In this document: positions 33,642 through 41,968 of the stretch, piece by piece
Layout: the number at the start of each line of letters is the position of its first letter
Numbering within the stretch: the first letter of the stretch is position 1
Assembly (NCBI GenBank): GCA_032881465.1
Contig: CP126168.1
Span: 310,001-374,000, forward strand
Origin: Parvibaculaceae bacterium PLY_AMNH_Bact1
GTDB lineage: Bacteria; Pseudomonadota; Alphaproteobacteria; Parvibaculales; Parvibaculaceae
DNA: 64,000 bases
Direction: 5' to 3'
Notes under the pieces: generated by a model
Seen by the model: the letters and a program-made list of their open reading frames with translations, nothing else
Told to the model about the DNA's origin: nothing
Databases searched by the model: none
Translations under genes and position numbers: made by a program

Positions 33642-34514
33642 GTGACGACCGGACACCTTTTTGCATTCGGATTTGGATCGACAGCCTTCGTTCTGGCTGC
33701 GCGCCTGCAACGCGCGGGTTGGCGCATATCCGGGACATGTCGAGCGTCTGAAAAAGCAGAAGAGATCCGCTCACAAGGTGTGGAACCTCACCTTTTTTCC
33801 GCAGAGAGAAAGCTTGATCCAAGTGCATTGGATGGCGTGACGCATGTCCTCGTCTCTATTCCACCTGGCGCCGACGGAGATCCTGTTCTGCACGAGATGC
33901 GAGAAGAGATCGCCAAAAGGCGTGACACGATCAAGTGGATTGGCTACCTCTCAACGACCGGCGTTTATGGCGACCGGGCGGGTGGTCTTGTCGATGAAAC
34001 GATGGAGATGGCTCCAACGAGCGACAGAGGACGGCGGCGGCAGGCAGCTGAAGAGGCTTGGTTTGCCATGGGGCGGGACATCGGTGTGCCAGTTCAAACC
34101 TTTCGCCTGGCAGGTATATGCGGACCGGACCGAAACCAGATCGTCTCGCTCCGTACTGGGAAGGCACGACGCATTGTAAAGCCTGGGCATGTCTTCTCCC
34201 GCATCCATGTAGAAGACATCGCATCTGTTTTAGAAGCATCAATTGTGAGACCCAATGCAGGTGCTGCCTACAATGTGTGCGATGACGAAGCGGCCCCGCC
34301 GCAAGATGTTGTGGCCTTTGCGGCAGACCTCATCGGTATGACCCCACCTCCCGAAGTGCCTTTTGAGGACGCTGACCTCAGTCCCATGGCACGGAGCTTT
34401 TATGCGGAATCAAAACGCGTCTCCAACAAGCGCATCAAAGAAGAGTTGGGTGTGGAGCTGCGGTTTCCGACCTATAGGGAAGGTCTCCGCGCCCTTGCAG
34501 AAGCCGGGGACTAA
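33642..34514 (+). CDS. NAD-dependent epimerase/dehydratase-like SDR protein
   Basis: 290-aa extended SDR of the YeeZ-like group. The Rossmann motif FAFGFGSTAFVLAARL near residue 8 is degenerate (GxGSTA instead of GxxGxxG). The middle part has STTGVYGDRAGG, a usual SDR segment with Tyr, and HVEDIASVLEAS. Substrate unknown. The GTG start follows an AGG site. It is divergent from the TPR gene and may be transcribed together with the following stress-type gene. Confidence 0.75.
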   Translation: MTTGHLFAFGFGSTAFVLAARLQRAGWRISGTCRASEKAEEIRSQGVEPHLFSAERKLDPSALDGVTHVLVSIPPGADGDPVLHEMREEIAKRRDTIKWIGYLSTTGVYGDRAGGLVDETMEMAPTSDRGRRRQAAEEAWFAMGRDIGVPVQTFRLAGICGPDRNQIVSLRTGKARRIVKPGHVFSRIHVEDIASVLEASIVRPNAGAAYNVCDDEAAPPQDVVAFAADLIGMTPPPEVPFEDADLSPMARSFYAESKRVSNKRIKEELGVELRFPTYREGLRALAEAGD

Positions 34515-34585
34515 TTGCCCCAGATCAAAGCAGAGGGTTGAGGAGAGGCCTAGACTTGTTCTCAAATGAGAGAAGGAGGTCGGTC

Positions 34586-34984
34586 ATGTCCCACCATTAT
34601 CACGCTGTCGTCTGGATTGATCATCACGAGGCCCGTGTTATCGAAATCGGCAAAGATGAAGTCGACGAAGTGCATGTGAAACCACATCACCCGATTAAAC
34701 ATCTTCACACCAAAGCCGGGTCCAATGCGAGTTGGCGTGCGCCTGAAGACATCAAGTTCTTTAAGTCTGTTGCCGAGCGTTTGACGCCTGTGCAAGAAGT
34801 CCTTGTGGTTGGACCTGCCAACGCGAAAACGGCTTTTGTGAAATACCTGCACAAGAAGGACCCGAAGATCGCCGAAAAGGTTGTTGGGGTAGAGACCGTT
34901 GACCATCCAACCGATGGGCAGTTGGTGCATTACGCCAAGGCCTATTTCAAGCAGGCAGACCGCATGTTACCGCAACTGGACTGA
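34586..34984 (+). CDS. eRF1-domain-like 'translational machinery' protein
   Basis: 132-aa protein of the type often named translational machinery protein or host attachment-like. It starts HYHAVVWIDHHEARVIEI, the beta-strand of an eRF1 domain 2-like fold, and has GPANAKTAFVKYLHKKDP later. His-rich at the N-terminus. Function not established. ATG 34586 follows a GGAGG site. Codon use is like its neighbours. Confidence 0.72.
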   Translation: MSHHYHAVVWIDHHEARVIEIGKDEVDEVHVKPHHPIKHLHTKAGSNASWRAPEDIKFFKSVAERLTPVQEVLVVGPANAKTAFVKYLHKKDPKIAEKVVGVETVDHPTDGQLVHYAKAYFKQADRMLPQLD

Positions 34985-34992
34985 TGAGTGGC

Positions 34993-35763
34993 TTAATCAC
35001 CGAGATCGTTGAGAAGCCTGTCGAGCGTGACTGTGAGCCGCTCAATGTCGTCCGGCTCTGACAATCTGTGGTCCCCGCTCTTCGTTAGCGAGAGTGTGAT
35101 GTCGTCGCTTGCAAGCGTTTCGGCAAGCAGCATTGCGTGCCGCCAGGGCACATCTTCGTCCGCCATGCCCTGCAGAATGCGCACGGGCAGGGTAAGCAGA
35201 ATGGTGTCTCCTAACAGGAGATGTTGGCGTCCATCCTCAATGAGGCTGTAGCTGATTTCATAGGGTTCATCATAGTCCGACGGTTGTTGGTAGATACCCT
35301 CGGTCCGCAGTGTCGTGCGGACTGTTTCATCAAACCCCTCCCACATAAGCGCTTCGGTAAAATCTGGCGCAGGGGCGATGAGAACAAGCGCTTTCACTTG
35401 GGTTGGCCGGGCAAGCGCAGCCAACAGCGCGATCCAGGCCCCCATGCTGGAGCCGACAAGTATCTGGGGTCTGTCGCAAAGCTCGTCCAAGACAGCCAGC
35501 GCATCATCGCGCCAGCGGCTGATGGTGCCCTCGACGAACTGACCGCTCGACTGACCATGGCCAAAATAGTCAAAGCGCGTATAGGGCCTGCCGCACGAGC
35601 GCGCCCAATCAGCCAGTGCGGTCGCTTTCGTGCCGGTCATGTCGGATTTAAACCCGCCAAGCCAGGTAACACCCATATGGTCGCCGGTGGTTTCTTCCTG
35701 TAAATAAGCGAGCTTTTCGCCGTGTGGGCGTGAAAGAAAAGATACTTGGGTCTGGGTGCTCAT
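34993..35763 (-). CDS. Alpha/beta hydrolase
   Basis: 256-aa serine hydrolase. Nucleophile elbow GSSMGAWIALLAAL near residue 103; the oxyanion region is GGFKSDMTGTKA; catalytic Asp is likely in GMADEDVPW and His in SGDHRLSEPDD near the end. It resembles ABHD10-type carboxylesterase/thioesterase proteins. Substrate unknown. Divergent from the GT4 gene with a 128-bp gap between starts. Confidence 0.8.
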   Translation of the reverse strand: MSTQTQVSFLSRPHGEKLAYLQEETTGDHMGVTWLGGFKSDMTGTKATALADWARSCGRPYTRFDYFGHGQSSGQFVEGTISRWRDDALAVLDELCDRPQILVGSSMGAWIALLAALARPTQVKALVLIAPAPDFTEALMWEGFDETVRTTLRTEGIYQQPSDYDEPYEISYSLIEDGRQHLLLGDTILLTLPVRILQGMADEDVPWRHAMLLAETLASDDITLSLTKSGDHRLSEPDDIERLTVTLDRLLNDLGD

Positions 35764-35891
35764 CGGCGCATCCTGTAAAAGAAGTGTCGTAACATCTGAA
35801 TAGACAGTGGAAGCTTGTGACAGCGACCTTCATTGCCTACCCAATGATATTGCGCAATCCGAGATTTCGATCAAATACGAGAGTACCTCAA

Positions 35892-37088
35892 GTGACTATC
35901 AAGCTGGTGCAACCTGCAAAACCAACAGTCCTGCAAGTGATCCCATCTCTGGGAACCGGCGGCGCTGAGCGCACAACAATTGATGTCGCCCGCGCGCTGA
36001 TGGCTGATGGATGCAGGGCGATTGTGGTGAGCCGTGGTGGACGATTGGTCAGGGAGCTCGAGCAAATGGGCGCGGAGCATATCGAGCTGCCGGTCCATTC
36101 AAAAAACCCGGTTGTCATGGGGCTAAATGTAGAACGCCTCACACGGCTGATTGAAAAACAGAATGTGGATATTGTTCATGCGCGCAGTAGGGCACCTGCC
36201 TGGAGCGCGCTCGCGGCAGCGCGGCGAACAAAACGTCCTTTTGTGACCACCTATCACAGCAAGGTTCATGAGCGTCCGCGCCTTAAAGTCTTCTATAACT
36301 CAGTCATGACACGCGGCGCGGTTGTGATCGCCAACTCGGACTTTACGGCCGAGCGCATCCGGAAATTCCACGGGGAGACTGGGGCGAAGATCGTCACCAT
36401 TCCCCGCGGCACGGATATGTCAGAGTTTGACCCTTCCGGCCCCGCCGTGAAGCGCGGGCAGGCCCTGCGGGAACAATGGGGCGCGGGGAGTGGAGATACG
36501 CTTTTCATGCTTGCCGGGCGTCTTACCCGGTGGAAAGGGCAATTGCTCGCAACAGAGGGGCTAGGCCTGATGAATGCCCGAATGGGATCAAGCGCGGCCA
36601 GTGCCAAGCTGATCCTGGTAGGGGACGCCCAGGGGCGATCTGACTATGAAGACGAAATCAAAACGGCAATAGAAGCCTACAATCCGGCGCTCCGAGTGCG
36701 TCTTGTGGGACATTGTGATGATATGCCGGCTGCCTGCAGCGCCGCAGATATTGTTCTGGCTCCCTCTCTTGACCCAGAGCCCTTCGGACGAAGCGCTGTT
36801 GAGGCGCAGGCTATGGCGAGGCCCGTCATCGTCGCTGACCATGGTGGTGCCAAAGATACGGTTCTGGACGCATCAGATGCAGGTGGTAGCGCCGCCGCGA
36901 CAGGGTGGCGGGTGAGGCCCGGCGATGCGGATGCCTTAGCAACAGCGATGGCTGAGGCGTTGGCGATGAACAGCACGGATCGCCAGGCCATGGGGGTGCG
37001 GGGACGTAGCTTCGTGGAAAGCCAGTTTTCGGTGACCGCTATGACGGATCGGACGCTGGCTGTTTACCGCGACCTGGTCGGCGGATGA
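35892..37088 (+). CDS. Glycosyltransferase family 4
   Basis: About 398-aa GT-B glycosyltransferase, probably in LPS or other envelope polysaccharide assembly. N-terminal VLQVIPSLGTGGAERTTIDVARAL, and the C-terminal nucleotide-sugar site DPEPFGRSAVEAQAMARPVIVADHGGAKDTV with the EX7E motif. The start is uncertain: GTG 35892 gives the usual length before the first strand, and an ATG at 35844 and a GTG at 35817 would add residues. None has a strong ribosome site. It overlaps the following GT9 remnant by ATGA. Confidence 0.88.
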   Translation: MTIKLVQPAKPTVLQVIPSLGTGGAERTTIDVARALMADGCRAIVVSRGGRLVRELEQMGAEHIELPVHSKNPVVMGLNVERLTRLIEKQNVDIVHARSRAPAWSALAAARRTKRPFVTTYHSKVHERPRLKVFYNSVMTRGAVVIANSDFTAERIRKFHGETGAKIVTIPRGTDMSEFDPSGPAVKRGQALREQWGAGSGDTLFMLAGRLTRWKGQLLATEGLGLMNARMGSSAASAKLILVGDAQGRSDYEDEIKTAIEAYNPALRVRLVGHCDDMPAACSAADIVLAPSLDPEPFGRSAVEAQAMARPVIVADHGGAKDTVLDASDAGGSAAATGWRVRPGDADALATAMAEALAMNSTDRQAMGVRGRSFVESQFSVTAMTDRTLAVYRDLVGG

Positions 37089-37405
37089 CCGCGCAGACAG
37101 TTCTGGTGATTCATTTATGCCAGCGCGAAAATAGCAGCAAAGTGCTGAAATTTATCCTGGAATTGCTCAAGCAAGGCGATAGCGTCACTGTTCTCGCCTC
37201 ATCAGAGACTGCGAACATGTATGCGGATTTGGCCGTGACAGTGTGGCCAGACGGCGCTCCTCGCGGTGTTTTGCGGCTGTTGGCGCTCGTTCGGCGGATA
37301 TCTTGGGCGCAGTTTGCAGTGATCCATGATTTTGATGCCTCGCGGCGGACCAGGGCCTATCGATGGTTCGTTCGCCCGACACCCCCATGGAACGTTTCCC
37401 CCTGA
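37085..37405 (+). pseudogene. Truncated glycosyltransferase family 9 (heptosyltransferase-like) remnant
   Basis: 106-aa open frame that looks like the first third of a GT9 protein (FILELLKQGDSVTVLASSE, FAVIHDFDASRRTRAY). GT9 enzymes are normally 320-350 aa. The frame stops inside the first unit of a 16-bp tandem repeat (37399-37462), and no continuation of GT9 is seen after the repeat. The ATGA overlap with the GT4 gene shows it was once translated with it. I infer a deletion that joined the gene to the infC leader. Confidence 0.65.
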
Positions 37406-37462
37406 CACGTAGGTCCCCTGACACGTAGGTCCCCTGACACGTAGGTCCCCTGACACGTAGGC
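37399..37462. repeat. Four tandem copies of a 16-bp unit
   Basis: CCCCTGACACGTAGGT occurs at 37399-37414, 37415-37430, 37431-37446 and, with a final C, 37447-37462. A degenerate fifth copy may follow. The repeat lies where the GT9 frame stops and about 150 bp before infC. Confidence 0.95.
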
Positions 37463-37613
37463 CCCCTGGTACGTGTCTCGGGAGGCACAGCTTGTCCGCG
37501 TTAAGCGCCTGTAAACACAAAGCTTCTTGACTCCCACGGTGAGCGTCGTAAACCTTAATCTTATTCCGTGCGGGAAACCGTTCCCACGCGACCCATAACT
37601 ATAGGAGGGTTTC

Positions 37614-38150
37614 ATAGCCCGTAGAGCCGTATTCGCGCAGCCAACGAAAGAAGGACCGCGCGCCAACCGAGACATTACCGTCCCTAACGTCATGTTGATT
37701 GACGGTGAAGGTGAAAAACGAGGTGTCGTCTCGCTTGAAGATGCCCTTACCCTTGCAGATGAGTCAGGCTTGGATCTCGTAGAGGTTTCGCCGAACGCTG
37801 ACCCGCCCGTATGTAAACTTCTGGATCTTGGGAAATATAAGTACCAGGCGCAGAAGAAAGCTGCCGAGGCGCGGAAGAAGCAGAAGACCGTCGAAGTCAA
37901 AGAAATCAAAATGCGCCCCAACATCGACACGCATGACTATGACGTGAAGATGAAAAACATGCTTCGCTTCTTCGGAGAAGGCGACAAGGTCAAAGTGACA
38001 TTGCGCTTCCGCGGTCGTGAGATGGCGCACCAGGATCTGGGCATGAAAGTGCTGAACCGGGTCCGCAATGATCTGGAAGAGATCGCAAAAGTCGAACTCT
38101 ATCCAAAGATGGAAGGCCGCCAGATGATCATGGTCCTGGCGCCGCGTTGA
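37614..38150 (+). CDS. infC: Translation initiation factor IF-3 (probable ATA start)
   Basis: Binds the 30S subunit and checks start codon and initiator tRNA. An ATG at 37692 would give only 152 aa and cut off the start of the N-terminal domain. The frame continues upstream through a family-like stretch ([20 protein letters not shown]) to ATA at 37614, 5 nt after a perfect AGGAGG, giving 178 aa, the normal length. IF-3 genes typically use rare starts (ATT, ATC, ATA), which lets IF-3 repress its own synthesis. The C-domain has the [16 protein letters not shown] segment. A strong terminator follows at 38234. Confidence 0.93.
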   Translation: MARRAVFAQPTKEGPRANRDITVPNVMLIDGEGEKRGVVSLEDALTLADESGLDLVEVSPNADPPVCKLLDLGKYKYQAQKKAAEARKKQKTVEVKEIKMRPNIDTHDYDVKMKNMLRFFGEGDKVKVTLRFRGREMAHQDLGMKVLNRVRNDLEEIAKVELYPKMEGRQMIMVLAPR

Positions 38151-38151
38151 A

Positions 38152-38198
38152 GCGTTTTCAATAAAAGTTGCAGACTTTTATGGTTCGAAAACGTGACA
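38152..38198. repeat. Diverged palindromic intergenic repeat, copy D
   Basis: GCGTTTTCAATAAAAGT at the left and GAAAACGTGACAG at the right pair as an inverted repeat, with a second AAAAGT/ACTTTT hairpin inside. The layout (GC-TTTTC ... GAAAACG-GAC) resembles copies A-C, but identity is low. Directly after the infC stop. Confidence 0.5.
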
Positions 38199-38233
38199 GT
38201 ATAGGAAAGTACGCACTTCCATAGTGAGATTTT

Positions 38234-38265
38234 AAAACGGGCTCTATTTCAGGGCCCGTTTTTTT
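38234..38265 (+). terminator. Rho-independent terminator after infC
   Basis: AAAACGGGC (38234-38242) pairs with GCCCGTTTT (38254-38262), followed by T residues. Confidence 0.88.
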
Positions 38266-38277
38266 GTGCAGTCGGTC

Positions 38278-38393
38278 TGGTTCGAGACGGCATGCCATTT
38301 GGGAATGGCCTGCCTCCTCACCATGAGGTTGCGGTTTAAAACAAATTCCTCACCCTGAGGAGCGGTCGTGAGACCGCGTCTCGAAGGGGATAG
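38278..38393. repeat. Intergenic inverted-repeat element (TTCGAGAC / GTCTCGAA type)
   Basis: Starts GGTTCGAGACGG and ends CCGCGTCTCGAAGG. Inside are CTCCTCACCATGAGG and CCTCACCCTGAGGAG, which form further inverted repeats. This is the layout of a dispersed non-coding repeat widespread in alphaproteobacteria. No gene is in this gap. Confidence 0.65.
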
Positions 38394-39338
38394 TCAGAGA
38401 GCATTCAACCGGTCCAGTCGGTCGGTGAGGATCGCATCGATCTGAAGATCGGTGAGACGCGTCATGTCGTCGGGTGCATCGACCGTCCAGGCCGAAATCG
38501 CGAGACCAAGTTCTTTGGCAAGCGCCGCTGTTGTTTCATCAATGTCGCCGTGCCAGGCAAACCAGCCATCAGCGGGACCAGCCGCAATTGCCCGCAACAC
38601 GCGCTCGCTGAAACTTGCACCGTCATGGTCCCGCCAATCAAAACCACCAAAAAAATCAGCGCCATTGGCAGACGCCGCACGAAGCGCTGCCGCCGTCTCG
38701 CCGTCATGGGCAATCGACTTGTCTTCCGGATTGATCGAATAGAAGGGCAGCGTTGTGAAAGCATTGCCGATGCTGGGCGCCCGCTTCTTTGCCTGCGCCA
38801 GCGCACGCCAGTCAAACGACACAAAAACCGTCTGTGCGCCAAAACCCTTTTCTTCAATCAGGTCCACGACTGTGTTGGCGAGCGTCACCGGATCAGAAGA
38901 CTGGCTCAGGTCCATGAGGTCGGTTTTGAGCTCCGTATAGACAACAAAGTTGGGCCCGGCTTTCGCTTTGACCAGATCGATCACTGCCTCAAGAGAGGGA
39001 ATGCGTTCACCGTCTAAAGGGGTCTGGTCCGGATAGCGTGCCGAATATCCAGCGCCTGGGCGCAGACGCCCAATGTCATAGGCCTGCAATTCCTCGAACG
39101 TGAGGTCTTTGATAAGCGGTGTTGGTTTTGTGAGCCATGCGCCATCCGCCCCCCGTGCAATGGCAGGCTTCAGCGCCTCGTCATGATGCACCACAGGCAC
39201 GCCATCTTTTGACAGGTGCACATCAAGCTCAATGCCTTCTGCGCCGTCGGCAATCGCGCGCTCAAACGCGCCCATCGTATTTTCTGGCCAAAGTCCTGTG
39301 CCCCCGCGATGGGCGATTTTGAGGGGGCGCGTAGACAT
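38394..39338 (-). CDS. ugpQ: Glycerophosphodiester phosphodiesterase
   Basis: 314-aa TIM-barrel enzyme that hydrolyses glycerophosphodiesters to glycerol-3-phosphate and an alcohol. N-terminal IAHRGGTGLWPENTMGAFERA has the catalytic HRG and E; DVHLSKDGVPVVHHDE supplies further metal ligands and the second His. No signal peptide, so it is cytoplasmic. It could return glycerol-3-phosphate from phospholipid turnover. Confidence 0.9.
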   Translation of the reverse strand: MSTRPLKIAHRGGTGLWPENTMGAFERAIADGAEGIELDVHLSKDGVPVVHHDEALKPAIARGADGAWLTKPTPLIKDLTFEELQAYDIGRLRPGAGYSARYPDQTPLDGERIPSLEAVIDLVKAKAGPNFVVYTELKTDLMDLSQSSDPVTLANTVVDLIEEKGFGAQTVFVSFDWRALAQAKKRAPSIGNAFTTLPFYSINPEDKSIAHDGETAAALRAASANGADFFGGFDWRDHDGASFSERVLRAIAAGPADGWFAWHGDIDETTAALAKELGLAISAWTVDAPDDMTRLTDLQIDAILTDRLDRLNAL

Positions 39339-39541
39339 GGTTGAAACTCCGAAAAAAGATGCGGGTGTGAGTCTGTATCAGGTGAGTGACATCATTACGA
39401 AGCTGTTGCCGACCCGCAAGTCGCGAGCTTGCCCTTGCGTCAATTGCCTAGTCTCCCTTCTTTCATTGTGCCTTTTGATGAGGCTGGCATACTAGAGAGA
39501 TAAATATTCAGATGGGGCGCGCATGCCCGGGAGGAGCTCAC

Positions 39542-40789
39542 ATGAAATTCGGTGTCTTTTACGAACTGCAATTGCCCAAGCCCTGGAAAGAGGGTGACGA
39601 ACACAAGCTGTTCCATGAGGCGCTGAACCAGGTCGTGCTCGCCGACAAGCTGGGCTTCGATTATGCCTGGGAAGTCGAGCATCACTTCCTGGACGAGTAT
39701 TCCCACTCCAGCGCGCCGGAAGTGTTTCTCGCGGCGGCCTCCACCCAGACCAAACGCATTCGCCTGGGCCACGGCATTCGTCAGGTGATCCCGAACTATA
39801 ATCATCCAGCCCGCACGGCAGAAGGCATTGCGACGCTGGACATCATGTCGAATGGCCGCGTGGAGTTTGGCATTGGCGAAGGCGCGACGCGGTTGGAGCT
39901 CGGAGGCTTTGACATCAACCCGAAAGAAAAGCGTGCCATGGCACTGGAGGCCGCAGAGCAGGTCGCCAACATGCTGGTGCTTGACCCTTATCCGGGCTTT
40001 GAGGGCAAGAGCTTCTCCATGCCCTGCCGCAATGTGCTGCCCAAGCCCATGCAGAAACCGCATCCGCCCATGTGGATGGCCTGCACGAACCGCGATACGA
40101 TCAAGGTGGCGGCATCGCTGGGTGTCGGGGCGCTTGCCTTCTCATTTGTGGACCCGGAAGAAGCGAAAGCCTGGGCTGACATCTATTACGGCATCATTAA
40201 GTCCGATCAGTGCAAGCCCATCGGTCACACGGTGAATGCCAACATCGCAATGGTCTCAAGCTTCTCATTGCATGAAGACCGCGCGGAAGCGATCCGTCGT
40301 GGCGCCGAAGGTTTTGAATTCTTCGGCTATGCGCTGGCCTCCATGGTCACCAAAGATCAGAAGCCAGGCCGCACAGACATGTGGGGTGAGTTCATCAAGC
40401 AGCGTGGCGACAAGACCGAGCAAATGATCCAGGACTCCCAATCTCTCATGACCCAGCCCGCGGGCATCGGCACGCCCGACGATATGATCGAGCATCTGAA
40501 GGCCTTCCAGGCCTCAGGCGTCGATCAGGTGATCTTCATGCAGCAGGCCGGCCGCAACAAACACGAACACATATGTGAATCGCTGGAACTCTTTAGCAAG
40601 CGCGTGATGCCGGAATTCAAAAAGGACGTTGCCGACCGCGAAGCGAAGAAAGCCGAAGAGCTCGCCCCTTACATTGAAGCCGCTCTTGCACGGAAAGAAT
40701 GGATGCAACCTCTGAAAGACGAAGACATCCCCTACATCCGTGCCGCCGTCTCTTCTCCCCAGGTCAATAAATCGAACGCTGCGGAGTAG
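39542..40789 (+). CDS. LLM-class flavin-dependent oxidoreductase
   Basis: 415-aa luciferase-like monooxygenase (FMN or F420 type). N-terminal MKFGVFYELQLPKPW, then EVEHHFLDEYSHSSAPEVFLAA, RIRLGHGIRQVIPNYNHPARTAEGIATLD and GRVEFGIGEG, which are the usual bacterial luciferase-type segments. Substrate unknown; related proteins act on long-chain alkanes, aldehydes or xenobiotics. ATG 39542 follows GGAGGAG. The stop is directly followed by an 8-bp hairpin. Confidence 0.87.
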   Translation: MKFGVFYELQLPKPWKEGDEHKLFHEALNQVVLADKLGFDYAWEVEHHFLDEYSHSSAPEVFLAAASTQTKRIRLGHGIRQVIPNYNHPARTAEGIATLDIMSNGRVEFGIGEGATRLELGGFDINPKEKRAMALEAAEQVANMLVLDPYPGFEGKSFSMPCRNVLPKPMQKPHPPMWMACTNRDTIKVAASLGVGALAFSFVDPEEAKAWADIYYGIIKSDQCKPIGHTVNANIAMVSSFSLHEDRAEAIRRGAEGFEFFGYALASMVTKDQKPGRTDMWGEFIKQRGDKTEQMIQDSQSLMTQPAGIGTPDDMIEHLKAFQASGVDQVIFMQQAGRNKHEHICESLELFSKRVMPEFKKDVADREAKKAEELAPYIEAALARKEWMQPLKDEDIPYIRAAVSSPQVNKSNAAE

Positions 40790-40790
40790 G

Positions 40791-40980
40791 GACAGAGGCT
40801 TCACCTCTGTCATGCCCGGACCCACGGGTCGGCAGCCAGCCCGAGTGCAAGCTCGCGCGGGCATCCTGGGACGACACCCGCGCGCATGGGTTCCAACAAC
40901 CTTGGATCCCGGGAACAAGTCCGGGGGGTAAGGCTTCTGTGCGGGGACAAGCCGGGCAATGACAATCTGAGGGTTGTCTA
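40791..40980. repeat. GC-rich intergenic repeat region with hairpins
   Basis: GACAGAGG (40791-40798) pairs with CCTCTGTC (40804-40811) right after the LLM stop. Then come ATGCCCGGACC, TGGATCCCGGGAACAAG and CCGGGCAATGACA boxes, the pattern of a dispersed non-coding repeat frequent in Rhizobiales-like genomes. The rest of the 362-bp gap, to 41151, should hold the rpmI promoter. I see no gene. Confidence 0.6.
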
Positions 40981-41151
40981 AATCCAAGCCTGGGCTTGCT
41001 TTTGGCCCAAAACCCCGTATAACTCCCGATCTTCAGAACCGTCCGGCTCATCTAGGGCATGCCGAGGCGGTTCAAAATGCCAAAAAGGCTAGGGTTTCCC
41101 TTGGTTTTCGAAACCCCGGCGCAAAAATTCTAGAGATTTAAGGAGAGCAAA

Positions 41152-41349
41152 ATGCCCAAGCTGAAGACCAAATCGAGCGTGAAAAAGCGTTTCAAGCTGA
41201 CCGCGTCTGGCAAAGTGCGCCATCCGCAGTCCGGCAAGCAACACGGCATGATCAAACGATCCAACAAACAGATCCGCAATCAGCGGGGCACGGCCATTCT
41301 GTCCGACCCGGATGCGCGGATTATTAAAAAGATGATGCCGTACGGCTAA
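41152..41349 (+). CDS. rpmI: 50S ribosomal protein L35
   Basis: 65-aa basic protein of the large subunit. It starts [16 protein letters not shown] and has the conserved [13 protein letters not shown] segment. An AAGGAGAG ribosome site is upstream. rplT follows 12 bp later. Confidence 0.97.
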   Translation: MPKLKTKSSVKKRFKLTASGKVRHPQSGKQHGMIKRSNKQIRNQRGTAILSDPDARIIKKMMPYG

Positions 41350-41361
41350 GGAGCGAGATCA

Positions 41362-41718
41362 ATGTCACGTGTAAAAAGAGGCGTCACCACCCATGCCCGT
41401 CACCGCAAGGTGATCAAAAAGGCGAAGGGTTTCTATGGCCGCCGTAAGAATACTTTCCGTATTGCCAACCAGGCTGTCGAAAAAGCCGGTCAATACGCAT
41501 ATCGCGACCGCAAGGCGAAGAAGCGGAACTTCCGTTCCCTTTGGATCCAGCGGATCAACGCTGCTACTCGCCAGCATGGGCTCACCTATGGCCGATTTAT
41601 CAACGGTCTCGGGCGCGCTGGCATCGAGGTTGACCGGAAAGTTCTGGCAGACCTCGCCGTCCACGAGCCGGAGGCCTTCAAGTCTTTGGTCGACCAGGCG
41701 GAAGCGGCACTTCAATAA
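41362..41718 (+). CDS. rplT: 50S ribosomal protein L20
   Basis: 118-aa, very basic; binds 23S rRNA early in 50S assembly. [34 protein letters not shown] is followed by [21 protein letters not shown], all family-typical. It forms an operon with rpmI and is closed by a long terminator hairpin at 41786. Confidence 0.97.
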   Translation: MSRVKRGVTTHARHRKVIKKAKGFYGRRKNTFRIANQAVEKAGQYAYRDRKAKKRNFRSLWIQRINAATRQHGLTYGRFINGLGRAGIEVDRKVLADLAVHEPEAFKSLVDQAEAALQ

Positions 41719-41785
41719 GGCGGGATATCCGGCGGCATTCTGAACAGACACCGCCGGGCCCCACATTGAACGTCCAACATTCGAG

Positions 41786-41849
41786 AACCCCGCAGCTTCT
41801 CTTGGGCCGCCTGAACAAAAGGCAGCTAGAGAACTCGTGCGGGGTTTTT
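41786..41849 (+). terminator. Terminator after rpmI-rplT
   Basis: AACCCCGCA (41786-41794) pairs with TGCGGGGTT (41838-41846), followed by TTT. The 43-nt loop contains a second small hairpin, so this is a long bipartite terminator. Confidence 0.8.
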
Positions 41850-41887
41850 GCGTTTAAGCCGTTCCTGTATCAAGGACGGTGAGATTC

Positions 41888-41953
41888 GGAGCATTTCCAG
41901 GAAAAGTGCCAAGTCTGACTTGAACGGCTTTCTGCCCGGAAATGCGACCAAAA
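41888..41953. repeat. Dispersed palindromic intergenic repeat, copy C
   Basis: GGAGCATTTCCAGGAAAAG at the left and CGGAAATGCGACCAAAAAG at the right. The terminal boxes match copies A and B; the centre differs. It ends 15 bp before the pheS start, so it is part of the pheS leader. Confidence 0.75.
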
Positions 41954-41968
41954 AGGAATCTGGGGAAT

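Noticed and set aside
37399-37462. CRISPR-like array
   Set aside because: The units are directly adjacent 16-mers without spacers, so this is a simple tandem repeat. No cas gene is near.
39440-40063. 207-codon minus-strand frame opposite the LLM oxidoreductase
   Set aside because: Shadow of the real gene on the plus strand; no start site or domain.
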